From an uncultured Lachnospiraceae bacterium (GTDB lineage: Bacteria; Bacillota; Clostridia; Lachnospirales; Lachnospiraceae): a stretch of DNA of 64,000 nucleotides. Position numbers and translations under genes: made by a program. Where the stretch lies: assembly GCA_947631505.1 (NCBI GenBank), contig CANRLR010000010.1:1-64000 (forward strand), written 5' to 3'. Shown here one piece after another: positions 46,080 to 56,017 of the stretch. Every line of letters starts with the position of its first letter. Positions within the stretch are counted from its first letter, which is position 1. The notes beneath the pieces are model-generated. The model saw only the letters and a program-made list of their open reading frames with translations, ran no database searches and was not told where the DNA came from.

Positions 46080-47393
46080 ATGACAAGAACAATAAGCACC
46101 CGTTTCAAAGAGTGGAAACAGGCCCATTTGTCGCCACTTAAAATTGATTTTATGAGCTTGAACCGTCTCCGTCTGAATCAGACGGCAGAAAGTATATTTG
46201 AAGGAAGAGAAGCTTATAACCATGCTTCGCTCCGGGGAAGTCAGAATTTGTCTGTATGGAACCGCAATGGTGTTTTTTCTTTTTCTGCACCAAAGGTAAT
46301 CCAAAACCCATATGGCACAACACCTCTCACTGCTTGTGTTATTTTTGATACCGAGAATCCCTGCCGTCTTACTTACACCGTAAAGGGGAGAAGGGACTTT
46401 TCTTATACCGATGGACAATATCACAGACACCATACGTTATTGATTCATGGTCTGTATCCGTCTGCTGAGAATCACGTTGTATTACAGCTTACCGATACAG
46501 ATGGTGATCCGGTAGAAGAAAGGGAGCTGACCATTCAGACGGATCCTCTTCCAAAAGATTTTTTCGATGAAGATCAAACCCCGAACTATCCCTGCATACA
46601 GGATGAATATGGTGAAGTACGGTATTATCTCTCTATTCCTGCTTCTCATGAGGGCGTTATCTTTTTGCAGAACGGTCATCTGCTCGTCGTTGACCGGGAA
46701 TTTATGACAATGGATTATCAGAATCCGTTTCCTACACATATGCATGAGGTGGGTCTAAATGGTTATGTACACAGAACCTATTATGTCGGGACAGGCATAC
46801 AGGGAATACCTTGCGAATCTGCAAATGGCAACCTCTTTCTTCCCCTTTCCGAGCCATCGGATAAGGGTGAAAAATATATGGAACTGGACTGTACCAGCGG
46901 TGCGGTTATAAAACTCCATAATAAAATCACAGAAACATCTGTGCCGTTCACTCTTCAGGAGGAATGTTTTGGACAAGATGCCTTTGTCCCGGAGGAACCT
47001 GTATTGGCTGAGAACCCATTCACAACACTTGGCTGGCTGAATGCTCCCGGACTTCATAAAGGGGCCTCCATCCAAACGACAGATACCATATCGACAGAGC
47101 AGTTGTCTGACTTTTATGGTGTGGACGCCTTTTTAATGGGCGATACCTTATGTTTTCACATGAAAAAGGACGTACTACAGGAAGTTCTATTCTCAAAATT
47201 TGATATGATCTATCAGATGGATTTATCTTCCTATATTGAAAAAGAGCACCCGGAAGTGGATGCTCCTTATACCATTGCGATTCCTTTGACAGAAATGCAC
47301 AGCGGAACCTATACGCTTGTTCTCCGGTTTGTGGGAGGAGAACAAACCGTTCTTTCGGATGCCGTTATGCTGTCAAGAAAGAGAACTTCTTAA
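46080..47393 (+). CDS. AssT-like protein lacking most of the catalytic propeller (truncated paralog)
   Basis: NPYGTTPLTACVIFDTENPCRLTYTVKG...HRHHTLLIHGLYPSAENHVVLQL...PLPKDF parallels AssT 35741-37735; Ig-like C-terminal tail. Confidence 0.7.
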   Translation: MTRTISTRFKEWKQAHLSPLKIDFMSLNRLRLNQTAESIFEGREAYNHASLRGSQNLSVWNRNGVFSFSAPKVIQNPYGTTPLTACVIFDTENPCRLTYTVKGRRDFSYTDGQYHRHHTLLIHGLYPSAENHVVLQLTDTDGDPVEERELTIQTDPLPKDFFDEDQTPNYPCIQDEYGEVRYYLSIPASHEGVIFLQNGHLLVVDREFMTMDYQNPFPTHMHEVGLNGYVHRTYYVGTGIQGIPCESANGNLFLPLSEPSDKGEKYMELDCTSGAVIKLHNKITETSVPFTLQEECFGQDAFVPEEPVLAENPFTTLGWLNAPGLHKGASIQTTDTISTEQLSDFYGVDAFLMGDTLCFHMKKDVLQEVLFSKFDMIYQMDLSSYIEKEHPEVDAPYTIAIPLTEMHSGTYTLVLRFVGGEQTVLSDAVMLSRKRTS

Positions 47394-47436
47394 TCGTATA
47401 TGAGGGAATCTCCCTTTTCTGCTGCACAGCACCGAT

Positions 47437-48171
47437 CTATTCCCTCACTTCATATAAATAGCTGTTCCCTGCTTTTCCCACACGTTCGACCACTTCCAGA
47501 TCAAAGAGAACATTTAATGCGGTCCGGGCATTTTTTACCGTTAGTTTTGACGCCTTGGCATACTCCTTTGAAGTAAAGCAGGAAAGCTCCGGCGGCACTA
47601 ACATTCGATAATCCAAAGGACAATCAATCGTGAGGTCTTCTACCAGTTCTACGGGTATGCGGTCATAACGGCATGAGCCTTTCTTCCGATTCGCACTCCA
47701 TCCATTTAACAGACGAAATTCTTCCACATCAATTAATAAAATCCGAATGGATAAATTCGGATTTTTTAAAAATGGTTTGATGCGGTATAACTCTTTAAAA
47801 ACCGCCTGCGGTGTCCCCTTTTTGGGCGACTTATTCCGTTCCGTCACTTCTCCGGTTTCCTCATCCATCCAGTTCAGCCATTTTGTTGCCGGCACCGGAT
47901 ACACGATCGTAACATGATACAGGGGAAGAAAAGCATTCAGCTTTCCCCTCATTGTATTAAAGTTCGCTGTCTGAATCTCATAGATCTGTCCCTGACGGTA
48001 CACATCTGCCACGTATCCTTCCAGTGGGACTTCATGATAATCTTCATCGGGCTCAATATAATTTTTAACCACGGCATGGAGCGTTTTTTCCCCTAACGTC
48101 CCAATGCCGTGGTTTTCTTGTTCTCTCGAAAGGATTTTTGCAACCGATTGATTAAATATTATTCTGTCCAT
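47437..48171 (-). CDS. Hypothetical protein: nuclease-like N-domain + winged-helix-like C-terminus
   Basis: [89 protein letters not shown]. Confidence 0.55.
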   Translation of the reverse strand: MDRIIFNQSVAKILSREQENHGIGTLGEKTLHAVVKNYIEPDEDYHEVPLEGYVADVYRQGQIYEIQTANFNTMRGKLNAFLPLYHVTIVYPVPATKWLNWMDEETGEVTERNKSPKKGTPQAVFKELYRIKPFLKNPNLSIRILLIDVEEFRLLNGWSANRKKGSCRYDRIPVELVEDLTIDCPLDYRMLVPPELSCFTSKEYAKASKLTVKNARTALNVLFDLEVVERVGKAGNSYLYEVRE

Positions 48172-48847
48172 AGTATGCATTTGCACCATGTTTTCTGAAA
48201 TAATGTTTATCCATTAAATACTGCGGTGCACGCTGAACACGAGGATTCAATGTCAGGGTATGATGTGCCATCTCTGCTACTTTATCCATTACAACAGCAT
48301 TGTAAACAGCATTTGCCGGAGAAGTTCCCCATGCAAATGGTCCGTGATTCTTAACAACGATACCCGGTACTTCCATCGGATCTTTATCACCAATTGTCTC
48401 AATAATGACAAGTCCGGTATTTCTCTCATAATCCAGATTAATTTCCTCTGCAGTCAAATCTCTTGTACACGGAATATCACCATAAAAATAGTCTGCATGT
48501 GTTGTTCCCATAGCAGGAATTGCCATACCTGCCTGTGCAAAGGTAACTGCCCATGTAGAGTGGGTATGTACGACACCGGCTAAATCCGGATATACTCTGT
48601 ATAATTCAATATGAGTCGCGGTATCAGAAGATGGACGGTATTTTCCCTCAATTACGTTCTGGTCAAAGTCTACAACAACCATATCTTCCGGTGATAGCTC
48701 ATCATATTCTACTCCGCTTGGTTTGATTACTACATAATTATTCTCACGGTCAATACCACTTACATTTCCCCATGTGTAAATAACCATGCCTTTTTCCTGA
48801 AGTTCCATGTTGGCTTCATATACATCTTTTTTCAACTGCTCTAACAT
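48152..48847 (-). CDS. araD: L-ribulose-5-phosphate 4-epimerase
   Basis: [60 protein letters not shown]. Confidence 0.9.
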   Translation of the reverse strand: MLEQLKKDVYEANMELQEKGMVIYTWGNVSGIDRENNYVVIKPSGVEYDELSPEDMVVVDFDQNVIEGKYRPSSDTATHIELYRVYPDLAGVVHTHSTWAVTFAQAGMAIPAMGTTHADYFYGDIPCTRDLTAEEINLDYERNTGLVIIETIGDKDPMEVPGIVVKNHGPFAWGTSPANAVYNAVVMDKVAEMAHHTLTLNPRVQRAPQYLMDKHYFRKHGANAYYGQNNI

Positions 48848-48974
48848 AATAATCCTCCGTTCTGTCACAATCTCTGTGACCATATTTTATTCTGCCGTCT
48901 GGCTGTCATTCATATCTTTCATTATACCTTACAATTTCCCTTACTGCAACAAATTTTCTCTGATAAAACACACC

Positions 48975-49916
48975 TTACAAAAATCCCATGCTATGTAAAA
49001 CATAAATCCATCCTGTCAGGGTCACCGCTGACAACAATGTCGTCAGCACAATGACACTGGAGGTCAGCACCGCATCGTTTCCTGTATTCTTCGCCATAAT
49101 ATAACAGGATACCGTGGCAGGCGAGCCAAGCATGATCAGAATTGCCATCAGTTCCTGATCGCGGTAACCGATATGTATAGCGAGAGGCAAAAAGAGTCCT
49201 GCCAATAATACCAGCTTTATGAATGAGGCAATAATGGTCGGTTTTATTTTCTTAATTGCCTGATATCCCTCAAACGTAGCGCCGATTGAAATCAGTGCTA
49301 ACGGCGTCGCCGTATTGGCAATTCCCGCAATGGCTTTATTCATAAAGGCAGGAAAATGCCAGTGAAAGAAAGCGAACGGTAACGACACAAGAATACTGAG
49401 AAGTATCGGGTTCTTGATGACCTGAATCAAGGTCGTTTTTAAATCCGGTTTCCGTCCGCCGTTATCCCCTTTTAATGTCAAAATAATAACAGCAAAAATA
49501 TTAAAGAGCGGCACTGCCCCGATAATCATAAGGGGAGCCATCCCCACACCGTCGAACATATTGTCAATAAAAGCAAGGCCGAGGATTGCCGCACTGCTCC
49601 GATAGGAAACCTGTATAAATGCCCCCTGCTCGGATTGATTCTTCATGAACAGGCTGGTCAGTCCCCATATAGCAAGAATCACCACCAGAGTGACCAAAAA
49701 ACAAAAGAGAACATAGCCACCATTAAAGTTCGAGCGAATATCATTCTCCGTCAAATCCTTAAACACTAATGCCGGCAGTGCAACAACAAAGACATATTTG
49801 TCGGCAATTTTTGTAAAATGATGATCAATAATATTCAATTTCTGCAGCACCTTTCCCACGATTATCATAAGAAAAATCGGGAGGGTGGCATTCAGACTGT
49901 ATAAAAAATTGTCCAT
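48975..49916 (-). CDS. AEC-family (auxin efflux carrier) transporter
   Basis: 10-TM profile; ILIMLGSPATVSCYIMAKNTGNDA. Confidence 0.8.
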   Translation of the reverse strand: MDNFLYSLNATLPIFLMIIVGKVLQKLNIIDHHFTKIADKYVFVVALPALVFKDLTENDIRSNFNGGYVLFCFLVTLVVILAIWGLTSLFMKNQSEQGAFIQVSYRSSAAILGLAFIDNMFDGVGMAPLMIIGAVPLFNIFAVIILTLKGDNGGRKPDLKTTLIQVIKNPILLSILVSLPFAFFHWHFPAFMNKAIAGIANTATPLALISIGATFEGYQAIKKIKPTIIASFIKLVLLAGLFLPLAIHIGYRDQELMAILIMLGSPATVSCYIMAKNTGNDAVLTSSVIVLTTLLSAVTLTGWIYVLHSMGFL

Positions 49917-49973
49917 TGTCTTATTTTCCTATCTATATGTATTCGTTTTAACACCCTATGATTCTACCATTAT

Positions 49974-50060
49974 ATGATGTCAGGGTCAAAAGGTCAACAT
50001 TGCACGAAAGCAATCCGTGGACATCCGTCAGGGTCAAACGGTATTTCAGCCCCGTAACAT
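49974..50060 (+). repeat. Interspersed TIR element R1, copy E (internally deleted)
   Basis: ATGATGTCAGGGTCAAAAGGTCAACATTGCACGAAAGCAATCCGTGGACATCCGTCAGGGTCAAACGGTATTTCAGCCCC. Confidence 0.65.
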
Positions 50061-50071
50061 TCCCCACAGAA

Positions 50072-50097
50072 ACAGCCGGACATCCCTGCCCGGCTGT
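50072..50097 (-). terminator. Terminator of the 50102-50614 gene
   Basis: ACAGCCGG-gcagggatgt-CCGGCTGT on - strand. Confidence 0.55.
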
Positions 50098-50101
50098 TCT
50101 T

Positions 50102-50614
50102 TTAAAAATCTGAATTCACAAGAGGACTTCCCATGATGATATGAGTAACATCTTTTTCCTCATCATAATTCATCGCAACGGTCAAATTAATAGATTTTCC
50201 ATTGACCTTCCGCACGGTATCAATTCCATTCGTATAACCATATGCCACATAACTTTGTTTCAGTTTTCCCGTGTCATAAAAATCTGCTGCCATTTTCTTA
50301 AATCCTACAAACGGAGTTTCTGAACTGTCCAACACAACTCCACCGCCCATTTGACGGAATAATGACTCTGCCAGCTCCCGCTTCGCCTTATCACTAAGTT
50401 TGCCGGAAACCTCTCCCTCCCTGATGTCATTTCCTTCTTTTGTATTCCGGGAGTCCTTTTCACTTTCTGAAACGGTTACCGTAACCTGATTTCTTGCAAA
50501 TGCCTGCGTAAAATCGTTATGGGAAACATGCCATCTCGTTAATAATATCTGAAGCAGCACAATCGCCCACAAAACTGCTGCGGCACCAATTGCACATTTA
50601 AATTTCGCGTTCAT
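50102..50614 (-). CDS. Hypothetical membrane-anchored protein (possibly YwmB-like)
   Basis: N-terminal TM AIGAAAVLWAIVLLQILL; family call tentative. Confidence 0.4.
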   Translation of the reverse strand: MNAKFKCAIGAAAVLWAIVLLQILLTRWHVSHNDFTQAFARNQVTVTVSESEKDSRNTKEGNDIREGEVSGKLSDKAKRELAESLFRQMGGGVVLDSSETPFVGFKKMAADFYDTGKLKQSYVAYGYTNGIDTVRKVNGKSINLTVAMNYDEEKDVTHIIMGSPLVNSDF

Positions 50615-50740
50615 GTTCAACCTTCTTTCTATTTCCAAAGCCACCAAATATTGTTTTGACTTTGTAATAGCATTTCCCTCTTTCTCTATTTTTATTCATA
50701 ATATAATTAACAATTTGTCAAACATGATCGTACGCATTTT

Positions 50741-51484
50741 CTATCGAACTTTTGAAAGAAATTCTCTTAATCTTTCATTCTTTGGATTTTCAAAAAATGC
50801 TTTCGGTTCATTTTCTTCCATTATATTTTTTTCATCAATAAAAATCACACGATTTGCCACGTCTCTGGCAAAACCCATCTCATGGGTAACAACAACCATC
50901 GTCATGCCATCCTCTGCCATTTCCTGCATAAGTGCCAGAACTTCTCCTACCATCTCGGGATCAAGAGCAGAAGTCGGCTCATCGAATAACACCAGATCCG
51001 GATTCATGGCAATCGTCCGGGCAATGGCAATGCGCTGTTTCTGACCACCGGATAAGTTATTCGGATAGGCATCTGCCTTGTCGGCAAGTCCTACACGGAC
51101 CAGCAGCTCATCTGCCCTTTGGGAAGCTTCTGCTTTTGTCATCATTTTATGCTTCACCGGTGCCAGCATTATATTTTCCTTCACCGTTTTATTCGGAAAC
51201 AGGTTGAACTGCTGGAATACCATCCCAATCTTACGGCGAATCTCATTGATATTTATTTTTTCATTTACAATGTCGGTGCCCTCGAATATAATTTCACCGG
51301 AATCCGGCTCCTCCATAAGATTCAGAGAACGCAGAAAAGTAGATTTCCCACAGCCGGATGGACCTACAATGGCAATTACTTCTCCTTTGTAAATATTCGT
51401 GGAAAGGTTTTCTAAAACTACGTGGTTCCCAAAGGATTTACACAGATCCTTCACCTCAATTAATACTTCTCTATCTTGCATCAC
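50741..51484 (-). CDS. Polar amino acid ABC transporter ATP-binding protein
   Basis: [15 protein letters not shown] Walker [15 protein letters not shown] signature. Confidence 0.93.
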   Translation of the reverse strand: MMQDREVLIEVKDLCKSFGNHVVLENLSTNIYKGEVIAIVGPSGCGKSTFLRSLNLMEEPDSGEIIFEGTDIVNEKININEIRRKIGMVFQQFNLFPNKTVKENIMLAPVKHKMMTKAEASQRADELLVRVGLADKADAYPNNLSGGQKQRIAIARTIAMNPDLVLFDEPTSALDPEMVGEVLALMQEMAEDGMTMVVVTHEMGFARDVANRVIFIDEKNIMEENEPKAFFENPKNERLREFLSKVR

Positions 51485-53021
51485 GTTTTAACCTCCTCTC
51501 CAAACGGTTTACCAGTGCCGTCATAATCATTACAGTGATCAGATACATAAGAGCTACGGAGAACAACGGAACCATTGCTTCATATGTGTTTCCACGGATA
51601 ATATCTCCCGCCTTTGTTACATCAATCATACCAATATATCCCACAATGGAACTTTCTTTGAGCAGAGCAATAAATTCATTGCACATTGCCGGCAGAGAGT
51701 TCTTAATTGCCTGTGGGAAAATGATATACTGCATCGTCTGCCGGTATGTAAATCCAAGACTTCTTCCTGCCTCAAACTGTCCAATATCCAGTGCCATAAT
51801 TCCAGACCGGATTACCTCTGCTACATAGGCAGCGGAATTTAAACCAAAAGCGAGTATCGCTACAATAACCGGGTTCACGTTCACGCTGGCAAAAACAACA
51901 TAATACATAATCAACAGCTGCACTAATACCGGCGTTCCACGAAATAGGGTAAGATAGATTTTTACAACGGTATTGGCAGCACGAAGAATAACATGCTTCT
52001 TTCCGATCATATCATAAGCTGCACGAATCGCCGCCATGACAAATCCGAGCATAATTCCGATAATTCCGGCAAAAAGAGTAATCAGTACCGTATTTAGCAT
52101 TCCCTGTGGGAAATATTTCCAACGAGCCTTTTCCACGAAACACTGGTAGAATTTCTGTCCCAGACTGGCTTTTTCCCCGCTCTCTTTATCTTTTACAATA
52201 ATAACCTGCTTTGATGTGGTATAAGAATTGGTAAAATCGATGTTCTTCAACCGGTCCTCGGTCACCGTCATACCGGCAATTCCCATATCTGCTTTCCCGG
52301 ACTGGACTGCCACAATAATAGAATCAAATTCAATATCGGAAATCTTCAGCTTCATATCAAGCTTGTCCGCAATCGCCTGAGCGATATCCACATCGATTCC
52401 CACTGCCGTATTTCCCTCATAGTATTCATAAGGTGGAAATGCCACATTGGTCGCCATCGTCAATGTACCATTCGCTTCCGTAACGCCAGCCTTTTTCTTG
52501 TATGGTGTTTTCCCTTTTGTTTCATCCCCGATATAGTTATCAATAATATCCTGTAAGGTCCCTTCCTCTTTTAACTCACTGAGGGCCTTGTTAATTTTAT
52601 CCTTCAGCCCGGTATTTCCCTTGGCCACACAAATTGCATAATCCTCCAAGGCAAATTCCTGCTTCAGAATGGATAGATCCGTATTCTTTTCTACAAATGC
52701 CTTTGCCGGCTGTTCATCAATAATCACACAGTCGATCTTACCCTGACGAAGAGACTGTACCGCATCGGTTCCCTTATTAAAGCGGGTGACCTTTGTTCCG
52801 GCATCATCTCCCTCATAATCCGAGGCATAAATATCACCTATCGTACCAATCTGCACTCCGATATTCTTGCCGGCCAAATCATCTACCGACTGAATTTTAA
52901 CCGGTTGTGCTTCCTCTTTCTTACCGCAGGCACATGCCGTCACAGCAGCAGCAAATACTGCCATAAAAAGCAGTATCGTCCGCAGCCGGATTTTGTTCCC
53001 CTGCCAAAATTGTCTGTTCAT
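51471..53021 (-). CDS. Fused substrate-binding/permease amino acid ABC transporter protein with permuted SBP order
   Basis: Lipobox CACGKK; lobe-2-like segment precedes lobe-1 segment [19 protein letters not shown], then HisM-type permease. Confidence 0.85.
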   Translation of the reverse strand: MNRQFWQGNKIRLRTILLFMAVFAAAVTACACGKKEEAQPVKIQSVDDLAGKNIGVQIGTIGDIYASDYEGDDAGTKVTRFNKGTDAVQSLRQGKIDCVIIDEQPAKAFVEKNTDLSILKQEFALEDYAICVAKGNTGLKDKINKALSELKEEGTLQDIIDNYIGDETKGKTPYKKKAGVTEANGTLTMATNVAFPPYEYYEGNTAVGIDVDIAQAIADKLDMKLKISDIEFDSIIVAVQSGKADMGIAGMTVTEDRLKNIDFTNSYTTSKQVIIVKDKESGEKASLGQKFYQCFVEKARWKYFPQGMLNTVLITLFAGIIGIMLGFVMAAIRAAYDMIGKKHVILRAANTVVKIYLTLFRGTPVLVQLLIMYYVVFASVNVNPVIVAILAFGLNSAAYVAEVIRSGIMALDIGQFEAGRSLGFTYRQTMQYIIFPQAIKNSLPAMCNEFIALLKESSIVGYIGMIDVTKAGDIIRGNTYEAMVPLFSVALMYLITVMIMTALVNRLERRLKRDAR

Positions 53022-53147
53022 AACTTTTACTTTTCCTCCAATCCTGCTAACTTTTTGCTTTCTCTTATATAGATTAGCATACTTTTCCCTTTTTTCCAAT
53101 ATAACTTTTTAGGTGTTTGTGTCAAACATTCATTGGCTTTTTTTCAA

Positions 53148-53190
53148 GTTCCGTATTTCAATGAATAAGTTTTCATTGAAATACGGGAAC
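53148..53190. repeat. Hairpin element U1
   Basis: GTTCCGTATTTCAATGAA-taagtt-TTCATTGAAATACGGGAAC. Confidence 0.6.
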
Positions 53191-53338
53191 GCTGAAAGAA
53201 TTGAAAATATGTTGCAGGAATTATAATGAAATTTATGAAATATTCTGATATAATTGAGAGGGAGAAAAAAGTAACGGCATTCTCGTTTTAGGAAGTATAG
53301 AATTTTTCGGAGGTATCTGGCAATCAAAGTTACATTTA

Positions 53339-53749
53339 TTGGACCAAAGTATTGACTTGACCTTGACAGATTTTTCGGAAAATATGGTCTCTATTGCCAA
53401 AAATGCTTTAGGAGAGCAAAATCATATTTCGTATGGTGTAGTAAATATTGAAAACATACCTTATACAGATAACTGTTTTGACAGGGTCATCGCAAATATG
53501 ATGTTATATCATGTTTCTAATCTGGATAAGGGATTATCGGAAGTAAAACGGATATTGACTCAGGATTACGAAGATTCGTTGGCAATTACAGATATTGACG
53601 ATGTGTTGAATTATATTTATTCTTTAACCAATATGTCATCCATTGCTGAACTGGAAAGACAGTCTTTAAAAGAAGTTTTAGAAAAAGAAATGGTAAATGG
53701 AGTTCTGAACATACCAAAAGAATATGGGATGTTTATTTGCACGAAATAA
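53339..53749 (+). pseudogene. Class I SAM methyltransferase remnant
   Basis: DLTLTDFSENMVSIAKNALG...DRVIANMMLYHVSNLDKGLSEVKRIL fused directly to a C-terminal segment; no glycine-rich motif I. Confidence 0.65.
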
Positions 53750-53769
53750 TGATTTGGAGGTATTAAACG

Positions 53770-54852
53770 ATGCAGGAAATATTGGATAAATATTGGGAAG
53801 CTGTTTCAAAAAACTATATGTTTTACAAAAAAGAAACCATAAAAAGTGCAGTAGATGATTTTGATAAAATAAAAAAAGAAAATCCTGATTTTGATCCGGA
53901 CAAGCTGGCAAGAGAGTATGCGAAAGAGCATATTTGCATAGATGGATCAGAAGAATATAAAATAGCATACAGATATGATTGCTTCAAAAATGAGATACAT
54001 TCTCTGGTAGTGGGTTCGCATAATATCATGGATGCTACTTTCCGTTGGAATCCAGACATAGATTGCTGTGCTGTGGTGCAGAGGCTCATTCAGAACAAAG
54101 ATTGGAACGGATTAAATAATCTTATCTATCAGCTACTCAGAATAAAACTGATTCCTAATAATCTCAGTAACGGTTATGATCATAGTTTTTACTTTCATGA
54201 AATTCTCTTAGCATATCTTTGTGGAGAAAGAACAGTATTTGAAAAAATAAATACAAAGAAGAACGGACTGGGGAATAATGGGTATCGCCCTTATGTGCTA
54301 TGTAATAACATATTAATTGCAAAGCATTATAAAGATGATAGTAAGCTGCTTACTTCACTAGAGAAGGCAGAAGCTTATGCAAAGACGAAAGCAGCAAAAT
54401 GGCACATTGCATTATGTAATTTTTTTGTCGGACTCGGTAAAAAGGATTTTGAACGGATAAATAAAAGTTTAGCTGATTTTTGTAAACTTTCAAAGCGGCT
54501 GCATCATGACTATCCACTGGAGAAGGAATTGGCGGTTATGGCTTTGGGTCTCTATATGATCGCTGTAGAGTGGCTTGGTGAAGAAGAAATAAAATTAATA
54601 AAAATGCCGGAAGAAAGGCGTTTTTGCAAAGAGTATGTATTGTGGCGCATGGAAAATAAAAATCCAGAACGGAAGCTGTTTTTTCGTTATCCAGAGGAAT
54701 ATGGCATTTTAAATGTTATGCTTGAAACCGATCTTCCAGATATGATTCTTTACGAGAAGACGGAGTATGGGCATACGAAGAGATATGAAGATCATAGGAC
54801 ACGTTTCCTTCTATTTGTTGAAGCGCTGGAAAAGAATTTGAGGAATATGTAA
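53770..54852 (+). CDS. Hypothetical protein (immunity-like alpha-helical)
   Basis: 360-aa ORF, RBS GGAGG; no recognised family. Confidence 0.5.
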   Translation: MQEILDKYWEAVSKNYMFYKKETIKSAVDDFDKIKKENPDFDPDKLAREYAKEHICIDGSEEYKIAYRYDCFKNEIHSLVVGSHNIMDATFRWNPDIDCCAVVQRLIQNKDWNGLNNLIYQLLRIKLIPNNLSNGYDHSFYFHEILLAYLCGERTVFEKINTKKNGLGNNGYRPYVLCNNILIAKHYKDDSKLLTSLEKAEAYAKTKAAKWHIALCNFFVGLGKKDFERINKSLADFCKLSKRLHHDYPLEKELAVMALGLYMIAVEWLGEEEIKLIKMPEERRFCKEYVLWRMENKNPERKLFFRYPEEYGILNVMLETDLPDMILYEKTEYGHTKRYEDHRTRFLLFVEALEKNLRNM

Positions 54853-54940
54853 GAAAGACAAATGACAGTGGACTTGTCGATACATTGTGCAGGATTATGG
54901 ATTAGTTTGTAATTATGAATAGTATAGAAGGAGAACGCTC

Positions 54941-55489
54941 ATGAAGAAGAACATACCAACAATCGAGGAAATTAAAGATCTAGTGGAAAAAAGGAGAACA
55001 TTATCAACGACCAAATGGAGCGAAGTTGCCGCCCGGTATTCAGGAAAAGAAGTTTGGATCAGAAGCGATTACATGACAGAGCATCTTCTGGAGAATGCTC
55101 CGGAACACAGGTATGAGGATGTGTGGAAATTTGCCCGAAAACTGAATTCCTATTGGCATTGTCCGGTCAAGCCGGCGGAGTACGCAAGAATGAGTGCATA
55201 TGCGGAGGATGAAGAACTTGTTGCTGTCACACTGAAAGCATTAAATGATGAAGAGTATCCATTTGAGGAAGAAAAACGGGAATTCATCACCTATTTTTAT
55301 GCGGTGGCATTAATATCACAGTCGAATCATCACCGGGAGGAATGTCTTGAAACATTGGAACGGCTGACCCGGTTCTTTATAAAAAATAAACCCTTTACTT
55401 ATGATGCTCTGCTGCGGAATATGGAGGTTTTATCAAAGAAGTTTCCGGACTTAAAACCATTTGCAGTGGAATTGGGAAAGAAGATATAA
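54941..55489 (+). CDS. Hypothetical protein
   Basis: 182-aa ORF with GGAG RBS. Confidence 0.5.
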   Translation: MKKNIPTIEEIKDLVEKRRTLSTTKWSEVAARYSGKEVWIRSDYMTEHLLENAPEHRYEDVWKFARKLNSYWHCPVKPAEYARMSAYAEDEELVAVTLKALNDEEYPFEEEKREFITYFYAVALISQSNHHREECLETLERLTRFFIKNKPFTYDALLRNMEVLSKKFPDLKPFAVELGKKI

Positions 55490-55495
55490 GAATAT

Positions 55496-55960
55496 ATGGA
55501 AATAAGGGAAATTAAAAAAGACAAAAAACAATTTCTTTCGTTGCTATTATTGGCAGATGAACAAGAAAATATGATAGACCGATATATTGATAAGGGCACA
55601 ATGTATGTATTAGATGATGAAGAAATTGTGTGTGAATGTATTGTAACGGATGAAGGTAATGGTATTCTTGAAATCAAGAATATTGCCACAAGACCAGACT
55701 GTCAAGGCAAGGGGTACGGAAAAGCACTAATTGATTTTGTCGCTATGAAATATAAAGGCCAGTATTCCGTTTTACAAGTTGGAACAGGTGATAGTCCACT
55801 GACAATTCCTTTTTATGAAAAATGTGGATTTGCCCGTTCACATAGCATTAAAAATTTTTTTACAGATAACTATGACCACCCAATATATGAAGGTGGTGTC
55901 CAACTCGTGGATATGATCTATTTAAAGAGATTTCTTACGGAGGAGGAATCAAAGAGATGA
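55496..55960 (+). CDS. GNAT-family N-acetyltransferase
   Basis: LEIKNIATRPDCQGKGYGKALIDFVA, IPFYEKCGF. Confidence 0.85.
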   Translation: MEIREIKKDKKQFLSLLLLADEQENMIDRYIDKGTMYVLDDEEIVCECIVTDEGNGILEIKNIATRPDCQGKGYGKALIDFVAMKYKGQYSVLQVGTGDSPLTIPFYEKCGFARSHSIKNFFTDNYDHPIYEGGVQLVDMIYLKRFLTEEESKR

Positions 55961-55978
55961 AGATACTCAAAAAAAACA

Positions 55979-56008
55979 GCACATCCGCATCTTTAGCAAC
56001 GGATGTGC
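55979..56008 (-). terminator. Terminator of fabF
   Basis: GCACATCCG..CGGATGTGC with T-run on - strand. Confidence 0.65.
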
Positions 56009-56017
56009 CATACATTC

